Origin: an uncultured Sphingobacteriales bacterium
GTDB lineage: Bacteria; Bacteroidota; Bacteroidia; Chitinophagales; Chitinophagaceae
Direction of reading: 5' to 3'
Assembly: GCA_937991535.1 (NCBI GenBank)
Contig: CALKHN010000028.1
Coordinates: forward strand, 186,001-250,000
Length of the DNA: 64,000 nucleotides
Positions 56,221 to 64,000 of this stretch are shown piece after piece. The notes under the pieces are model-generated. The model worked only from the letters and a program-made list of their open reading frames with translations, was not told where the DNA came from and did not search any database. The translations under genes were made by a program, and so were the position numbers. Numbering within the stretch: position 1 is the stretch's first letter; every line of letters begins with the position of its first letter.

Positions 56221-56897
56221 TAATTTAACGCACGGGGATCTTTTACAATGGTAATCCCCCTGGTATGCTTTATTGACTCCCAACCACCGGTTATGTTGCG
56301 CAGGTTATTGTAGCCATGCAATTTGAGCAGTGATGCAGCGATAACACTGCGGTATCCGCGTGCACAATGCAGGTAAAGGTTATCTCTTTCATTTAACCCC
56401 GCAATATTGCCGGGATCCTTCATTTCAATTAAGGGAAGGTTTAGTGCATCCTGAACATGACCTTGCGCATATTCTACCGGCTTGCGCACGTCAACCACTA
56501 CCAGGTTTTCATCAAAGGGTATATCCATAGCCAACTCACCGGCGTCCACATCAATGATCATGTCAACCGCGCCTCCTGCATCTTTCCATGTTTCAAATCC
56601 TCCTTCCAGGAAACCCGCCACATTCCTGAATCCGGCATCTGCCAGCAATCCGATACATTCTTCTTCCTTTCCCGGCGAGGTTATTAAAACGATGGGTTTG
56701 TCGGTGGGCAGCAGGTTAACAGCCCATTCTACAAAGTTGCCGTCCCGTCCTATAAAAACAGAACCCTGGATGAATCCTTCAGTAAAAGCGGACGCAACTC
56801 TTGTGTCAACCATAAGGACCTGTTCGTTACCGTTCAGCAATTCCTTTAATTGCCGCGCAGTAAACGCACGACTATGCGGATACAACATTTCGGACAT
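56220..56897 (-). CDS. Tandem rhodanese-domain protein
   Basis: 225 aa with two rhodanese folds. Domain 1 (about 10-110; 'VLMVDTRVASAFTEGFIQGSVFI') has no cysteine in the active loop (LITSPGKEEE), so it is probably inactive. Domain 2 (about 118-222; 'VVVDVRKPVEYAQGHVQDALNLPL') has Cys178 in CARGYRS, a plausible sulfur-transfer site. The layout resembles the C-terminal half of MBL-fold persulfide dioxygenase-rhodanese fusions, but the metallo-beta-lactamase half is absent. It is 75 bp downstream of an arsR-type gene and probably co-transcribed. Confidence 0.85.
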   Translation of the reverse strand: MSEMLYPHSRAFTARQLKELLNGNEQVLMVDTRVASAFTEGFIQGSVFIGRDGNFVEWAVNLLPTDKPIVLITSPGKEEECIGLLADAGFRNVAGFLEGGFETWKDAGGAVDMIIDVDAGELAMDIPFDENLVVVDVRKPVEYAQGHVQDALNLPLIEMKDPGNIAGLNERDNLYLHCARGYRSVIAASLLKLHGYNNLRNITGGWESIKHTRGITIVKDPRALN

Positions 56898-56972
56898 ATA
56901 CTTAAAAATGCGGTTAATAAAAACGGTTGATGATTATGATACATCAACCGTTTGATAAATAAGCGGTAAGTA

Positions 56973-57326
56973 TTAACTTAAAAGCTGTTCTACAAAATGG
57001 TATATTTCGGCCAGGCGCTTATGGTTTACCGAGTAGTATATAAACTTTCCCTCGCGGGTAGTACTTACCATACCCGCTCTCCGCAAAATTGCCAGGTGCT
57101 GGGATGCAACTGACTGTTCAAGCCTCAACTGCACGTACAATTCAGTAACTGTCATTTTTTGTTTTTCATCCAACAACTGAATCATTTGCTGTCTCAACTT
57201 GTGATTGAGGGCTCTCAAAATAAGCGCCGCTTTTTTAACATTAAGGAAGTCAATCCTCAGCTCGGATGCATTTTCTTGCACTGATCCGCTCAACACCATC
57301 GTGTATGGATTTGTAAGGCCGGTCAT
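56973..57326 (-). CDS. ArsR-family winged-helix repressor, cysteine-free
   Basis: 117 aa. ArsR/SmtB wHTH: 'ALILRALNHKLRQQMIQLLDEKQKMTVTELYVQLRLEQSVASQHLAILRRAGMVSTTREGKFIYYSVN'. It contains no cysteine at all, so neither the ArsR metal site nor the dithiol persulfide sensor of BigR/SqrR can operate; the few histidines could still bind metal. It probably controls itself and the rhodanese gene; the signal is unknown. ATG 57326 fits the -7 box at 57369. Confidence 0.88.
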   Translation of the reverse strand: MTGLTNPYTMVLSGSVQENASELRIDFLNVKKAALILRALNHKLRQQMIQLLDEKQKMTVTELYVQLRLEQSVASQHLAILRRAGMVSTTREGKFIYYSVNHKRLAEIYHFVEQLLS

Positions 57327-57368
57327 AGGAATAATAACTTTAAAATTTAATCATTAATCTATCAAGTG

Positions 57369-57376
57369 CAAAGATA
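57369..57376 (-). promoter_or_regulatory. -7 promoter box of the arsR-rhodanese unit
   Basis: Minus strand TATCTTTG, a perfect TAnnTTTG, 42 nt before the start codon. Confidence 0.65.
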
Positions 57377-57437
57377 TAACCGAAAATACAAATAACCCCC
57401 TCCATACTCTGTTAAAGTATTAAAATTGTGTGGATCG

Positions 57438-58121
57438 CTATTCGGTCTTCTTTTGCCTCCCAAAATGAACATCTTTAATGTATAAGGGCTCTGTATAAGC
57501 AAGATTGCAAAAAAGATTGTCTTTAAAGGACTTAAGCAAACACTCCGCTAAGTGTTTACCACTATATGTCACTTTTTCAAAAGATGCGTTGCTGGCAAAA
57601 ACATCCATCTGCTTCCATTTGGATGCACCGCTTCCAAAAAAAAGAATTTTTTCATGTTGCAGTTCCTGTGCAAAAAAATCCACAGAAAGCATTGCGGCAT
57701 GGGGTAGCAATACCACTTTCATTGCAGGTTTGTATAATGCTGTATACACTTCATTTCGCCGGGCATCAATCATAGGGCAGTAAGCATCAAAGCCGGGAAA
57801 TGCTTCAATGGCTGCAGCTGCCATTACATCAAGCGTTGTTACTGTTACCAATGGTTTATTCAATGCATAACATATCCCTTTGGCACTGGCCATACCCACC
57901 CGTAAACCCGTGTAAGAACCCGGACCTATTGTTACACCCACTGCATCAATATCGTTCATCGAAAAATTACATTTATCCAAAATACGCCGGATAGCAGGCT
58001 GTACAAAAGCGGCATGATCGTACTGCACCGCATTTTCAAATTCCCCTAATAACAGACCATTGCGGGAAAGGCCTACAAAAGCCTTTTCCAATGCAGTATC
58101 AATGTGTAACAGAAGCGCCAT
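57438..58121 (-). CDS. tsaB: tRNA threonylcarbamoyladenosine biosynthesis protein TsaB
   Basis: 227 aa. TsaB is the inactive ASKHA partner of TsaD in forming t6A37 of ANN-decoding tRNAs. Motifs: 'LLLHIDTALEKAFVGLSRNG', 'VGVTIGPGSYTGLRVGMASAKG' and 'CPMIDARRNEVYTALY'. The length is standard. Cytoplasmic. Confidence 0.92.
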   Translation of the reverse strand: MALLLHIDTALEKAFVGLSRNGLLLGEFENAVQYDHAAFVQPAIRRILDKCNFSMNDIDAVGVTIGPGSYTGLRVGMASAKGICYALNKPLVTVTTLDVMAAAAIEAFPGFDAYCPMIDARRNEVYTALYKPAMKVVLLPHAAMLSVDFFAQELQHEKILFFGSGASKWKQMDVFASNASFEKVTYSGKHLAECLLKSFKDNLFCNLAYTEPLYIKDVHFGRQKKTE

Positions 58122-58207
58122 TTAATTCAATTTTTAGCGTTTATCAAAAATAAACTTAAAAGTTCAATAAGGTGAAGAAGGAGGATTCATGGTATTGGCA
58201 GCGTTTT

Positions 58208-58234
58208 CCTGAAACGTGCAACTTGTAACCTGCA
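58208..58234. repeat. Dispersed intergenic repeat, copy 3 (variant)
   Basis: CCTGAAACGTGCAACTTGTA followed by ACCTGCA; similar to copies at 22241 and 56171. It lies just before the ridA promoter. Confidence 0.5.
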
Positions 58235-58275
58235 CTCCGAATCAATTTCAAACCGGCAATCATTGCTATATTGAG

Positions 58276-58283
58276 TAACTTTG
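58276..58283 (+). promoter_or_regulatory. -7 promoter box of ridA
   Basis: TAACTTTG matches TAnnTTTG, 29 nt before ATG 58312. Upstream GCTATATTGAGT is shared with the metG promoter. Confidence 0.7.
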
Positions 58284-58311
58284 CCATTTTATCATTCCTT
58301 ACATTTATACT

Positions 58312-58692
58312 ATGGACAAAATGGTCATCAACACTCAAAATGCTCCTGCTCCCATCGGGCCTTACAGCCAGTCGGTAATGGCGGGTAACCTATTGTTTGT
58401 TTCCGGGCAAATAGCAATTAACCCACATACCGGAAATGTTGAAGCAACGGACGCTATTGCCGAAACAACACAGGTAATGCAAAATATAGAAGCAATTCTG
58501 AGTGAGGCCGGACTAAGCTTTACCCATGTAGTTAAAACAACGATCTTTTTGTCGGATATGAGCTTGTTTACCATAGTAAACGAGGTGTACGGTAAATATT
58601 TCCCGGCGAATTATCCGGCACGGGAAACAGTAGCCGTTAAAGGATTACCAAAGAATGTGAATGTAGAGATCAGCGTAATTGCCGCCAAATAA
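58312..58692 (+). CDS. ridA: RidA family reactive intermediate/imine deaminase
   Basis: 126 aa, classical RidA: 'NAPAPIGPYSQSVMAGNLLFVSGQIAINPHTG', 'TQVMQNIEAILSEAGLSFTHVVKTTIFLSDM' and 'YPARETVAVKGLPKNVNVEISVIA', which carries the conserved Arg and Glu. Forms trimers that hydrolyse 2-aminoacrylate and related enamines made by PLP enzymes. ATG 58312 or 58321 could start it. Cytoplasmic. Confidence 0.93.
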   Translation: MDKMVINTQNAPAPIGPYSQSVMAGNLLFVSGQIAINPHTGNVEATDAIAETTQVMQNIEAILSEAGLSFTHVVKTTIFLSDMSLFTIVNEVYGKYFPANYPARETVAVKGLPKNVNVEISVIAAK

Positions 58693-58790
58693 AAAATACG
58701 GGCAAGTTATATAAACTTGTTTCATTTTTTAATGAAATAGATTTATATTGCAACTGCTTTTACAGGTATTCATAGAGAATTGAATTCATT

Positions 58791-59363
58791 TTGCGTCAGT
58801 TAACTGCTATATCCCTGATTTTGATCTTTCTCTTTAACCTTGCTGGTTACAGAGCCCTGTTACAATATTGGGAAGTGCAGGGTAATACCAAGCTGGAAAT
58901 AAAATTAGATCAGCAACAATATGATGAAAGCGACCTGGTAGAAGTAAAAATCCCAATAAACCTTCCCTATCACAGCAACTGGACTGATTTTGAAAGATAT
59001 GACGGTGAGATTGATATTGATGGCGTGCATTACAAATATGTAAAACGTAAAATATTCAATGACTCACTGGTATTGCTCTGCATTCCTAATGAAATAAAGA
59101 CAAAGCTCAGTACAGCCCGTGATGAATTTTTCAGTCTGGTAAGTGATCTTCAGAAAGATGCCGGCAATTCAAAATCATCGCATCCTCCTGTTTCATTTCA
59201 ATTTTCCGCCAGCGATTATATCTGTCAGCAAACCGAAGACTGGGCGATTGCCGCAATTAGCGATGTTATTTCTTATCCCACTAACCCGGGCGCAAGCCCA
59301 CTTCTGTCTACCTCCGTTAGTTCACCCTGGCAGCCTCCGGATTTACAAGCCATTTCCTGCTAA
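58791..59363 (+). CDS. Membrane-anchored hypothetical protein
   Basis: 190 aa from TTG 58791. One N-terminal hydrophobic helix (about 5-25; 'AISLILIFLFNLAGYRALL') acts as anchor or uncleaved signal. The rest is charged and soluble (QYDESDLVEVKIPINLPYHSNWTDFERYDGEIDIDGVHYKYVKRKI), with a Pro/Ser-rich tail. The pattern recalls unnamed Bacteroidota proteins; no function is proposed. No ATG is available, so the TTG start is the best choice. Confidence 0.6.
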   Translation: MRQLTAISLILIFLFNLAGYRALLQYWEVQGNTKLEIKLDQQQYDESDLVEVKIPINLPYHSNWTDFERYDGEIDIDGVHYKYVKRKIFNDSLVLLCIPNEIKTKLSTARDEFFSLVSDLQKDAGNSKSSHPPVSFQFSASDYICQQTEDWAIAAISDVISYPTNPGASPLLSTSVSSPWQPPDLQAISC

Positions 59364-59411
59364 ACAAACATTTACTTGCAGACGCCCCCGCTGGCAGTAA
59401 AGCGTGTTCCA

Positions 59412-59525
59412 ATGATTTTTATCAGCAGGATAGTTAGCCTTCTGTTTTTTACTATTTATTTTCAAAAAAAGAAAATGAGCAGTCATGAATATGCAATTGT
59501 AAACGTTTCAGGCTTTTTAAAATAA
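59412..59525 (+). CDS. Possible 37-aa small protein
   Basis: ATG 59412 to TAA 59523-59525: MIFISRIVSLLFFTIYFQKKKMSS... A hydrophobic N-terminus is followed by a basic cluster. It lies between two same-strand genes. Real coding is uncertain. Confidence 0.2.
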   Translation: MIFISRIVSLLFFTIYFQKKKMSSHEYAIVNVSGFLK

Positions 59526-59600
59526 GCTGTGATTTCTTATCATTTCACACGATATGATTTATCATCATTTTCTGTACGTTAATAACCGGACTAATACGAT

Positions 59601-60953
59601 ATGAAGAAGTTCATTTACCCAATAATGCTATCAGCCCTTATATGCAGTGCATGTAATACCAAAAATGATTATGAAGCCGTATTCACCAATCCCCTGCTTT
59701 ACAGTAACATAACCAACCAGCTAACAGAAGTAATTACCTATGATATTTTTACGCCGCCTGTAGCCAGCAGAATATATGCTTACGGACACCTGGCGGCTTA
59801 TGAAGTAATGGCGCATGGCAATACAAAATATACTTTGCTCGATGGGCAACTTAAGGATTGGGAAAATGTGCCGGCTCCGCCTGACGGAGCGCCAATCCAA
59901 TACCAGTTCGCAGCTACTTTAGCATTGATGCAAATTGGCGAGGCGCTTACTTTTTCAAAAGAAACCACAGCAGGCATCATAGATTCATTACACCAACTGG
60001 CGAAGGATCATGGCATGCCTGAAGATATGTATAATAATTCCGTAAAATATGCAGATACTGTTGCAAAGCATATATTACAATGGAGTACAAAAGACAATTA
60101 TGCCCAAACCCGGTCGGCGGCAAAATATACCGTACCCGACGATGAATCTAAATGGGTACCCACACCACCCGGCTATTTTCAGGCTGTAGAGCCACATTGG
60201 GCAACCATAAGAACCATCGTTTTGGATAGCGCCAATCAATTTATAGCTCCTCCGCCCACCTCTTTCAGCAAAGACAGCAACAGTGCTTTTTATAAAATGG
60301 TGAAAGAAGTATATCTCACAGGTAAAAATATTAGTCCTGAACAAAAAGCCATCGCTGACTTCTGGGATTGCAACGGGTTTAAGATGAACGTAGCCGGCCA
60401 CGTTATGTTTGCCACCAAAGCTATGACGCCCGGAGGACACTGGATGGGCATTACCGGTATTATTGCAAAAAATAAAAATTCGGATTTTGATGAAACCATA
60501 TACAATTATGCCGCTGTTTCATTTGCTATTATGGATGCGTTTATAGCATGCTGGGATATGAAATTCGGGTGGAATGTTATTAGACCGGAAACCTATATCA
60601 ATAAATATATTGATGAAGAGTGGAAACCGGAGTTGCAAACACCGCCTTTTCCTGAATATACCAGCGGGCATGCTATTATTTCTACGGCTGCCGCTTCCGT
60701 ACTCACTTCTATTTATGGCGAAAACACACCATTCAGAGATACCACGGAAAGGGCATGGGGCTGGCCGGACAGGGACTTCAAATCGCCACAGGAAGCCGCA
60801 ACTGAAGCGGGAATCAGCCGCTTTTATGGCGGAATACATTACCGGAGTTCGATAGATGTAGCCGTAGTGCAGGGAGAGAAAATAGGAGCATTGGTTATGA
60901 CTAAACTAAAAATGAAAAATAAGGAAACACAATATGGAAAGCTTTCGGAATAA
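59601..60953 (+). CDS. Vanadium-dependent haloperoxidase/PAP2-type phosphatase lipoprotein
   Basis: 450 aa. Lipobox ICSAC (about Cys18). The C-terminal PAP2/vanadium-haloperoxidase core has 'FPEYTSGHAIISTAAASVL' (SGHA motif) and 'EAGISRFYGGIHYRSSIDVAV' (SRxxxGxHxxxD-type motif), with Lys-rich 'KFGWNVIRPETYIN' before them. Members either oxidise halides with vanadate or dephosphorylate; which one cannot be told here. Anchored at the envelope. A strong terminator follows. Confidence 0.87.
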   Translation: MKKFIYPIMLSALICSACNTKNDYEAVFTNPLLYSNITNQLTEVITYDIFTPPVASRIYAYGHLAAYEVMAHGNTKYTLLDGQLKDWENVPAPPDGAPIQYQFAATLALMQIGEALTFSKETTAGIIDSLHQLAKDHGMPEDMYNNSVKYADTVAKHILQWSTKDNYAQTRSAAKYTVPDDESKWVPTPPGYFQAVEPHWATIRTIVLDSANQFIAPPPTSFSKDSNSAFYKMVKEVYLTGKNISPEQKAIADFWDCNGFKMNVAGHVMFATKAMTPGGHWMGITGIIAKNKNSDFDETIYNYAAVSFAIMDAFIACWDMKFGWNVIRPETYINKYIDEEWKPELQTPPFPEYTSGHAIISTAAASVLTSIYGENTPFRDTTERAWGWPDRDFKSPQEAATEAGISRFYGGIHYRSSIDVAVVQGEKIGALVMTKLKMKNKETQYGKLSE

Positions 60954-61032
60954 ATCTTTTTACAATAGTGTATCCAGCAAAAGTCATTATAAAATTATAT
61001 AAAGAGGTTTTGGAGTTTTAAGTATATATGAG

Positions 61033-61063
61033 ACACCGCGATTCTTCGCGGTGTATTTTTTTT
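61033..61063 (+). terminator. Rho-independent terminator of the haloperoxidase/PAP2 gene
   Basis: Perfect 9-bp stem ACACCGCGA/TCGCGGTGT with TTCT loop, then A and eight T. Confidence 0.9.
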
Positions 61064-61084
61064 AATGTCAAATTAAAATCATTA

Positions 61085-61927
61085 TCATTTCAGCGATTTC
61101 AAATACGCCAGGCTGAGTGGCGTCTGCTCAACCGAACGAGATGACTCGTCTTCAATAAAATAATGTTTTACGCCGGCTTTTTTTGCAGCTTTCATAATTG
61201 CAGCAATGCCCACATCGCCGGATCCCAGTACCACATTGGTTTCTACATTGGCTTCCCCTTTCTGGTTGCCTATTGTTCCGGTCATTCTGTCTTTAAGATG
61301 CATTAAAGGAAAACGGTTGGGATATTTTTGAAGCAATGCTACCGGATCCTGCCCCGGGTGTTTTACCCAGAATACATCCATTTCAAAATTAGCATAGGCA
61401 GGGTTAAGATTTTCTGCCAGGTAATCAAACAATGTTCCCTCACCATAAGCTCCAAATTCATATCCATGTGCATGATAGCATAAAGCGATTCCATTTTCTT
61501 TCAACAGCTTTCCGGCCGTATTAAATACCTTAACTGCATTTTTAGCATCATCAATTGTAAAAGCATCTGTATGCGGAATCCAGAAAACCACCACATATTT
61601 TGCACCATAGGTTTTGGCCAGATCAACAGATGCCCGCGGATCTTTTGCCAGTTGCTGAAAATCGGCGCCCACACTAATTACCTTCAGGTTATTCTTATTC
61701 AGCAGGGACTTAAATTCTTCCGCCGGTAAGCCATAGCTGTCGCCACCTTCCAGCTCCTTAATACCCATTTTACTTATTTTCTCCAGCATACCGGGCACAT
61801 TGCCAGGCAATTGCTTGCGAAAACTGTACAACTGTACGCCAATCTCCTGTGCAAAAACGGGCAATGTAATGATCAACAACGCTGTCGCCAGGAATATCTT
61901 TCTGGCATTAAAAAAGCATAGGTACAT
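61085..61927 (-). CDS. Exported sugar phosphate isomerase/epimerase-like TIM-barrel protein
   Basis: 280 aa. Signal peptide to about residue 26 (LPVFAQ) and then an AP-endonuclease-2/xylose-isomerase-like barrel: 'GVQLYSFRKQLPGNVPGMLEKISKMGIKELEGGD', 'LCYHAHGYEF', 'ANFEMDVFWVKHPG', 'PLMHLKDR' and 'HYFIEDESS', which hold the usual metal-binding His, Asp and Glu. Such exported members are common in Bacteroidota next to sugar-oxidation genes. Substrate unknown. Confidence 0.87.
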   Translation of the reverse strand: MYLCFFNARKIFLATALLIITLPVFAQEIGVQLYSFRKQLPGNVPGMLEKISKMGIKELEGGDSYGLPAEEFKSLLNKNNLKVISVGADFQQLAKDPRASVDLAKTYGAKYVVVFWIPHTDAFTIDDAKNAVKVFNTAGKLLKENGIALCYHAHGYEFGAYGEGTLFDYLAENLNPAYANFEMDVFWVKHPGQDPVALLQKYPNRFPLMHLKDRMTGTIGNQKGEANVETNVVLGSGDVGIAAIMKAAKKAGVKHYFIEDESSRSVEQTPLSLAYLKSLK

Positions 61928-62013
61928 AAAAAATATTTTTCTACATTCAAAAATGAAATGGCATATAAATGTACAAAAGATTTATACCTTACCATTAACA
62001 TGTAACTGTTGAA

Positions 62014-62021
62014 TATATTTG
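62014..62021 (+). promoter_or_regulatory. -7 promoter box of the RidA-like/PLP-enzyme operon
   Basis: TATATTTG matches TAnnTTTG, 18 nt before ATG 62039. Confidence 0.65.
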
Positions 62022-62038
62022 CAAAAAAAAATTATTAT

Positions 62039-62509
62039 ATGCAAGACGGAACTGCCGAAGAACGATTGGCTCGTTTAGGATTAACGCTACCGCCGGCGCC
62101 AAAACCAATGGGCGTTTACAAACCCTGCCTTATAGACGGCAACCACCTTTACCTTTCAGGGCATGGTCCTGTTCAGGAAGATCAAAGCCTTATAAAAGGA
62201 CGTATTGGGAAAGACATGGATGAGGAACAGGGTAAACTGGCCGCTAAGCAGGTGGGTCTAACCATGCTGGCAACCATAAAAGCCCAGATTGGAAGTCTCG
62301 ACAATATAAAGCGGGTAATTAAAGTACTGGGTATGGTAAATTGCACACCCGACTTTGAAAAACAACCCTATGTGATCAATGGCTGTAGCGAATTGTTTGC
62401 CGCCATATGGGGTGAAGAAAACGGCGTTGGGATACGCAGCGCGGTAGGCATGGGTTCACTGCCGGGCAATATCCCCGTGGAAATAGAAGCGATATTTGAA
62501 CTGGTATAA
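62039..62509 (+). CDS. RidA/YjgF-superfamily protein (longer subfamily)
   Basis: 156 aa. A YjgF-like fold of the longer branch: 'MQDGTAEERLARLGLTLPPAPKPMGVYKPCLIDGNHLYLSGHGPVQ', 'KQVGLTMLATIKAQIGSLDNIKRVIKVLGMVN' and 'GVGIRSAVGMGSLPGNIPVEIEAIFEL'. ATG 62039 is preferred to TTG 62009, which lies in the promoter. It is 8 bp upstream of the D-threonine aldolase-like gene, suggesting it handles an enamine or imine released by that enzyme. Confidence 0.88.
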   Translation: MQDGTAEERLARLGLTLPPAPKPMGVYKPCLIDGNHLYLSGHGPVQEDQSLIKGRIGKDMDEEQGKLAAKQVGLTMLATIKAQIGSLDNIKRVIKVLGMVNCTPDFEKQPYVINGCSELFAAIWGEENGVGIRSAVGMGSLPGNIPVEIEAIFELV

Positions 62510-62517
62510 TAAAAAGG

Positions 62518-63645
62518 ATGATGATGGATAAAAATAGTTCAACAAATGAATGGTATACAGTTGATGATATTGACAATATAGATTCTCCTGCATTATTGCT
62601 GTACAAAAACCGGGTAAAAGAAAACATTCGTTTGCTAAAAAGCATGGTTAGCAATATAAGTATACTGCGGCCGCATGCTAAAACCAATAAAATGGCTGAG
62701 GTGTGCAGCATGATGATGGAAGAGGGCATAACCAAATTCAAATGCGCTACTATTGCAGAAGCCGAAATGCTGGCAACTATAGGAGCACCGGATGTACTGC
62801 TGGCTTACCAGCCTGTTGGCCCTAAAGCTGAACGATTCGCTAATCTTATTAAAGCATATCCCTCCGTGCATTTCGCATGCTTAACAGACAATGAAGAAAG
62901 TGCAAAACATATCAGTAGGGTAGCTGAAGCGAACGGCATTGTTATAAATGTTTTTATAGACCTGAATATTGGAATGAACAGAACCGGTATTGTACCGGAA
63001 AAGGCTTTACCGCTTGTTGCGTTTATCCTGTCATTGAAAAATATAGAGTTGATTGGCTTGCATGGCTATGATGGTCATATACGTGATGCTGATACCACTA
63101 TACGGCAACAAAAAAGTGATGAAGGATTTGAGCAGGTAGCAATATTACATCAGAAGATAAAAGAAACCAATCGGCTTTCTTTAAAAATTGTAATGGGCGG
63201 CACACCTACTTTTCCAACCCATGCCCACAGGCAAAATGTAGAATGCAGTCCGGGCACTTTTGTTTTTACCGACTGGGGATATAAGCACTCTTTTCCCGAC
63301 GAGCCTTTTGATTACGCTGCACTCATTATTACAAGAGTGATTTCGATAGTAGATGAACATACCGTGTGCACCGACCTGGGGCATAAATCCGTTGCTGCAG
63401 AAAATCCTTTACCACGGGTCCATTTTTTAAATGCCCCGGATGTAATGCCAACAGGGCAAAGTGAAGAACACTTGGTATTGCGTGTGGCAAATGCCGCTGA
63501 ATACCACCCCGGTGATATATTATACGGCGCTCCTGTACACATATGCCCTACCGTTGCTTTGTACGACAAGGCTTATGTAGTGGAAAATAAAAAAATCGCC
63601 ACCGAATGGAAAGTGGTGGCGAGAAAAAGAAGCATTAACTTTTGA
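62518..63645 (+). CDS. D-threonine aldolase/D-serine dehydratase-like PLP enzyme
   Basis: 375 aa. An alanine-racemase-type N-terminal PLP barrel with lysine Lys55 in 'LRPHAKTNKMAEV', 'IDLNIGMNRTGI', 'LHGYDGHIRD' and 'MGGTPTFPTHA', and the C-terminal DSD1/D-TA domain with the metal-site 'APVHICPTVALY' (His, Cys). The family cleaves D-threonine to glycine and acetaldehyde or deaminates D-serine; which is not decided. Three consecutive ATGs begin at 62518, with AAAAAGG before them. Cytoplasmic. Second gene of a two-gene operon with a RidA-like protein. Confidence 0.9.
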   Translation: MMMDKNSSTNEWYTVDDIDNIDSPALLLYKNRVKENIRLLKSMVSNISILRPHAKTNKMAEVCSMMMEEGITKFKCATIAEAEMLATIGAPDVLLAYQPVGPKAERFANLIKAYPSVHFACLTDNEESAKHISRVAEANGIVINVFIDLNIGMNRTGIVPEKALPLVAFILSLKNIELIGLHGYDGHIRDADTTIRQQKSDEGFEQVAILHQKIKETNRLSLKIVMGGTPTFPTHAHRQNVECSPGTFVFTDWGYKHSFPDEPFDYAALIITRVISIVDEHTVCTDLGHKSVAAENPLPRVHFLNAPDVMPTGQSEEHLVLRVANAAEYHPGDILYGAPVHICPTVALYDKAYVVENKKIATEWKVVARKRSINF

Positions 63646-63761
63646 GAACCATCCGAAGTTCGTATGCTATCCTGAAAAGTGAGGGAATAAAGCTGAAAGA
63701 AATGTTTCCCTTCTCACATCCAGGTTCGATACCACACCAGTTGACAAGCACATGCCCGTTG

Positions 63762-64000
63762 TTATTCAGTTTTAATAAATTCCCACCACTCTTCGTAACT
63801 GCTGTTTTCGTTTGCCGGAAAATAGACAACAAACCTGTTTTCCTGTATCTTCTCTATATTCCATTCTGCAAAATCAAGATTATCGGTACCCGGCCAATCA
63901 TCGTAATATAAAATGATCAATTTTTTTGTAGTTGGATTATACGTCCAGGCCCCGTTATCCAGTGATTCAGTGCCGTCAATAATATCATAAACCAGGTTAC
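63762..64000 (-). CDS. Lipocalin-like protein, 5' part beyond window
   Basis: The minus-strand frame is open from the right edge to TAA at 63762-63764, giving the last 78 residues: 'NGAWTYNPTTKKLIILYYDDWPGTDNLDFAEW' and 'RFVVYFPANENSSYEEWWEFIKTE'. The beta pattern resembles lipocalin-like Bacteroidota lipoproteins. The start is outside. The 63646-63761 gap contains nothing recognisable. Confidence 0.6.
   Translation of the reverse strand, partial: NLVYDIIDGTESLDNGAWTYNPTTKKLIILYYDDWPGTDNLDFAEWNIEKIQENRFVVYFPANENSSYEEWWEFIKTE

Noticed and set aside
56482..56955. 157-aa plus-strand frame opposite the rhodanese gene
   Set aside because: The rhodanese frame has the conserved motifs; this one has none.
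63646..63761. tRNA suggested by a GGTTCGATACC stretch
   Set aside because: No matching acceptor or anticodon stems around it.
63642..63911. 89-aa plus-strand frame near the right edge
   Set aside because: It overlaps the better-supported minus-strand lipocalin-like gene cut by the window edge.

Overview
The window is chromosomal DNA of a Bacteroidota bacterium, most likely class Chitinophagia (Chitinophagaceae-like). The support is three SusC/SusD outer-membrane uptake pairs, the type IX secretion (T9SS) translocon gene sprA directly behind ruvA, cargo proteins with type A and type B T9SS C-terminal signals, a fused MetRS carrying a C-terminal tRNA-binding domain, and the Bacteroidota -7 promoter box TAnnTTTG close upstream of many starts. 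Genus and species cannot be told from the sequence alone. I see no tRNA, rRNA, CRISPR array, transposase or prophage gene.

Layout. 1-5710 (minus) is the 5' part of a giant secreted esterase-like modular protein that runs off the left edge. 6217-8235 is a T9SS type B cargo protein. 8394-10046 holds small proteins, a lipocalin-like lipoprotein and a SprT-like metalloprotein. 10278-13183 is the lipid and ribosome block yceD-rpmF-plsX with fabH convergent. 13279-21141 is ruvA-sprA. 21142-22276 is an SDR gene surrounded by repeats: a REP-like palindrome cluster, and a perfect 23-bp inverted repeat flanking the gene. 22277-24367 is metG. 24622-27153 is a small Cys/His-containing secreted protein and two tandem LD-carboxypeptidases. 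27246-32411 holds a type A cargo protein, sixA, a PurF-type amidotransferase and a coiled-coil secreted protein. 32638-34691 is a polysaccharide flippase and a HemJ-like membrane protein.

34720-56169 is the accessory heart of the window. It contains a haem-motif FG-GAP protein, three SusC/SusD pairs, a Tat-exported glycosylasparaginase, a ROK regulator and, divergently, a GH29 alpha-L-fucosidase. I read it as a locus for capturing and trimming a fucosylated glycoconjugate, possibly glycopeptide or glyco-asparagine; this is inference. The third SusC is interrupted by one in-frame TAA. The ROK-fucosidase intergenic region carries a nested palindromic element and three AACT(7-8)AAA tracts about 30 bp apart.

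56220-64000 returns to mixed housekeeping genes: an ArsR-rhodanese pair, tsaB, ridA, a membrane-anchored unknown, a vanadium-haloperoxidase/PAP2 lipoprotein, a secreted TIM-barrel isomerase-like protein, and a RidA-like gene paired with a D-threonine aldolase/D-serine dehydratase-like PLP enzyme. A lipocalin-like gene is cut by the right edge. The envelope theme (T9SS, SusCD, murein peptidases, flippase, secreted enzymes) fits a polymer-degrading environmental bacterium.
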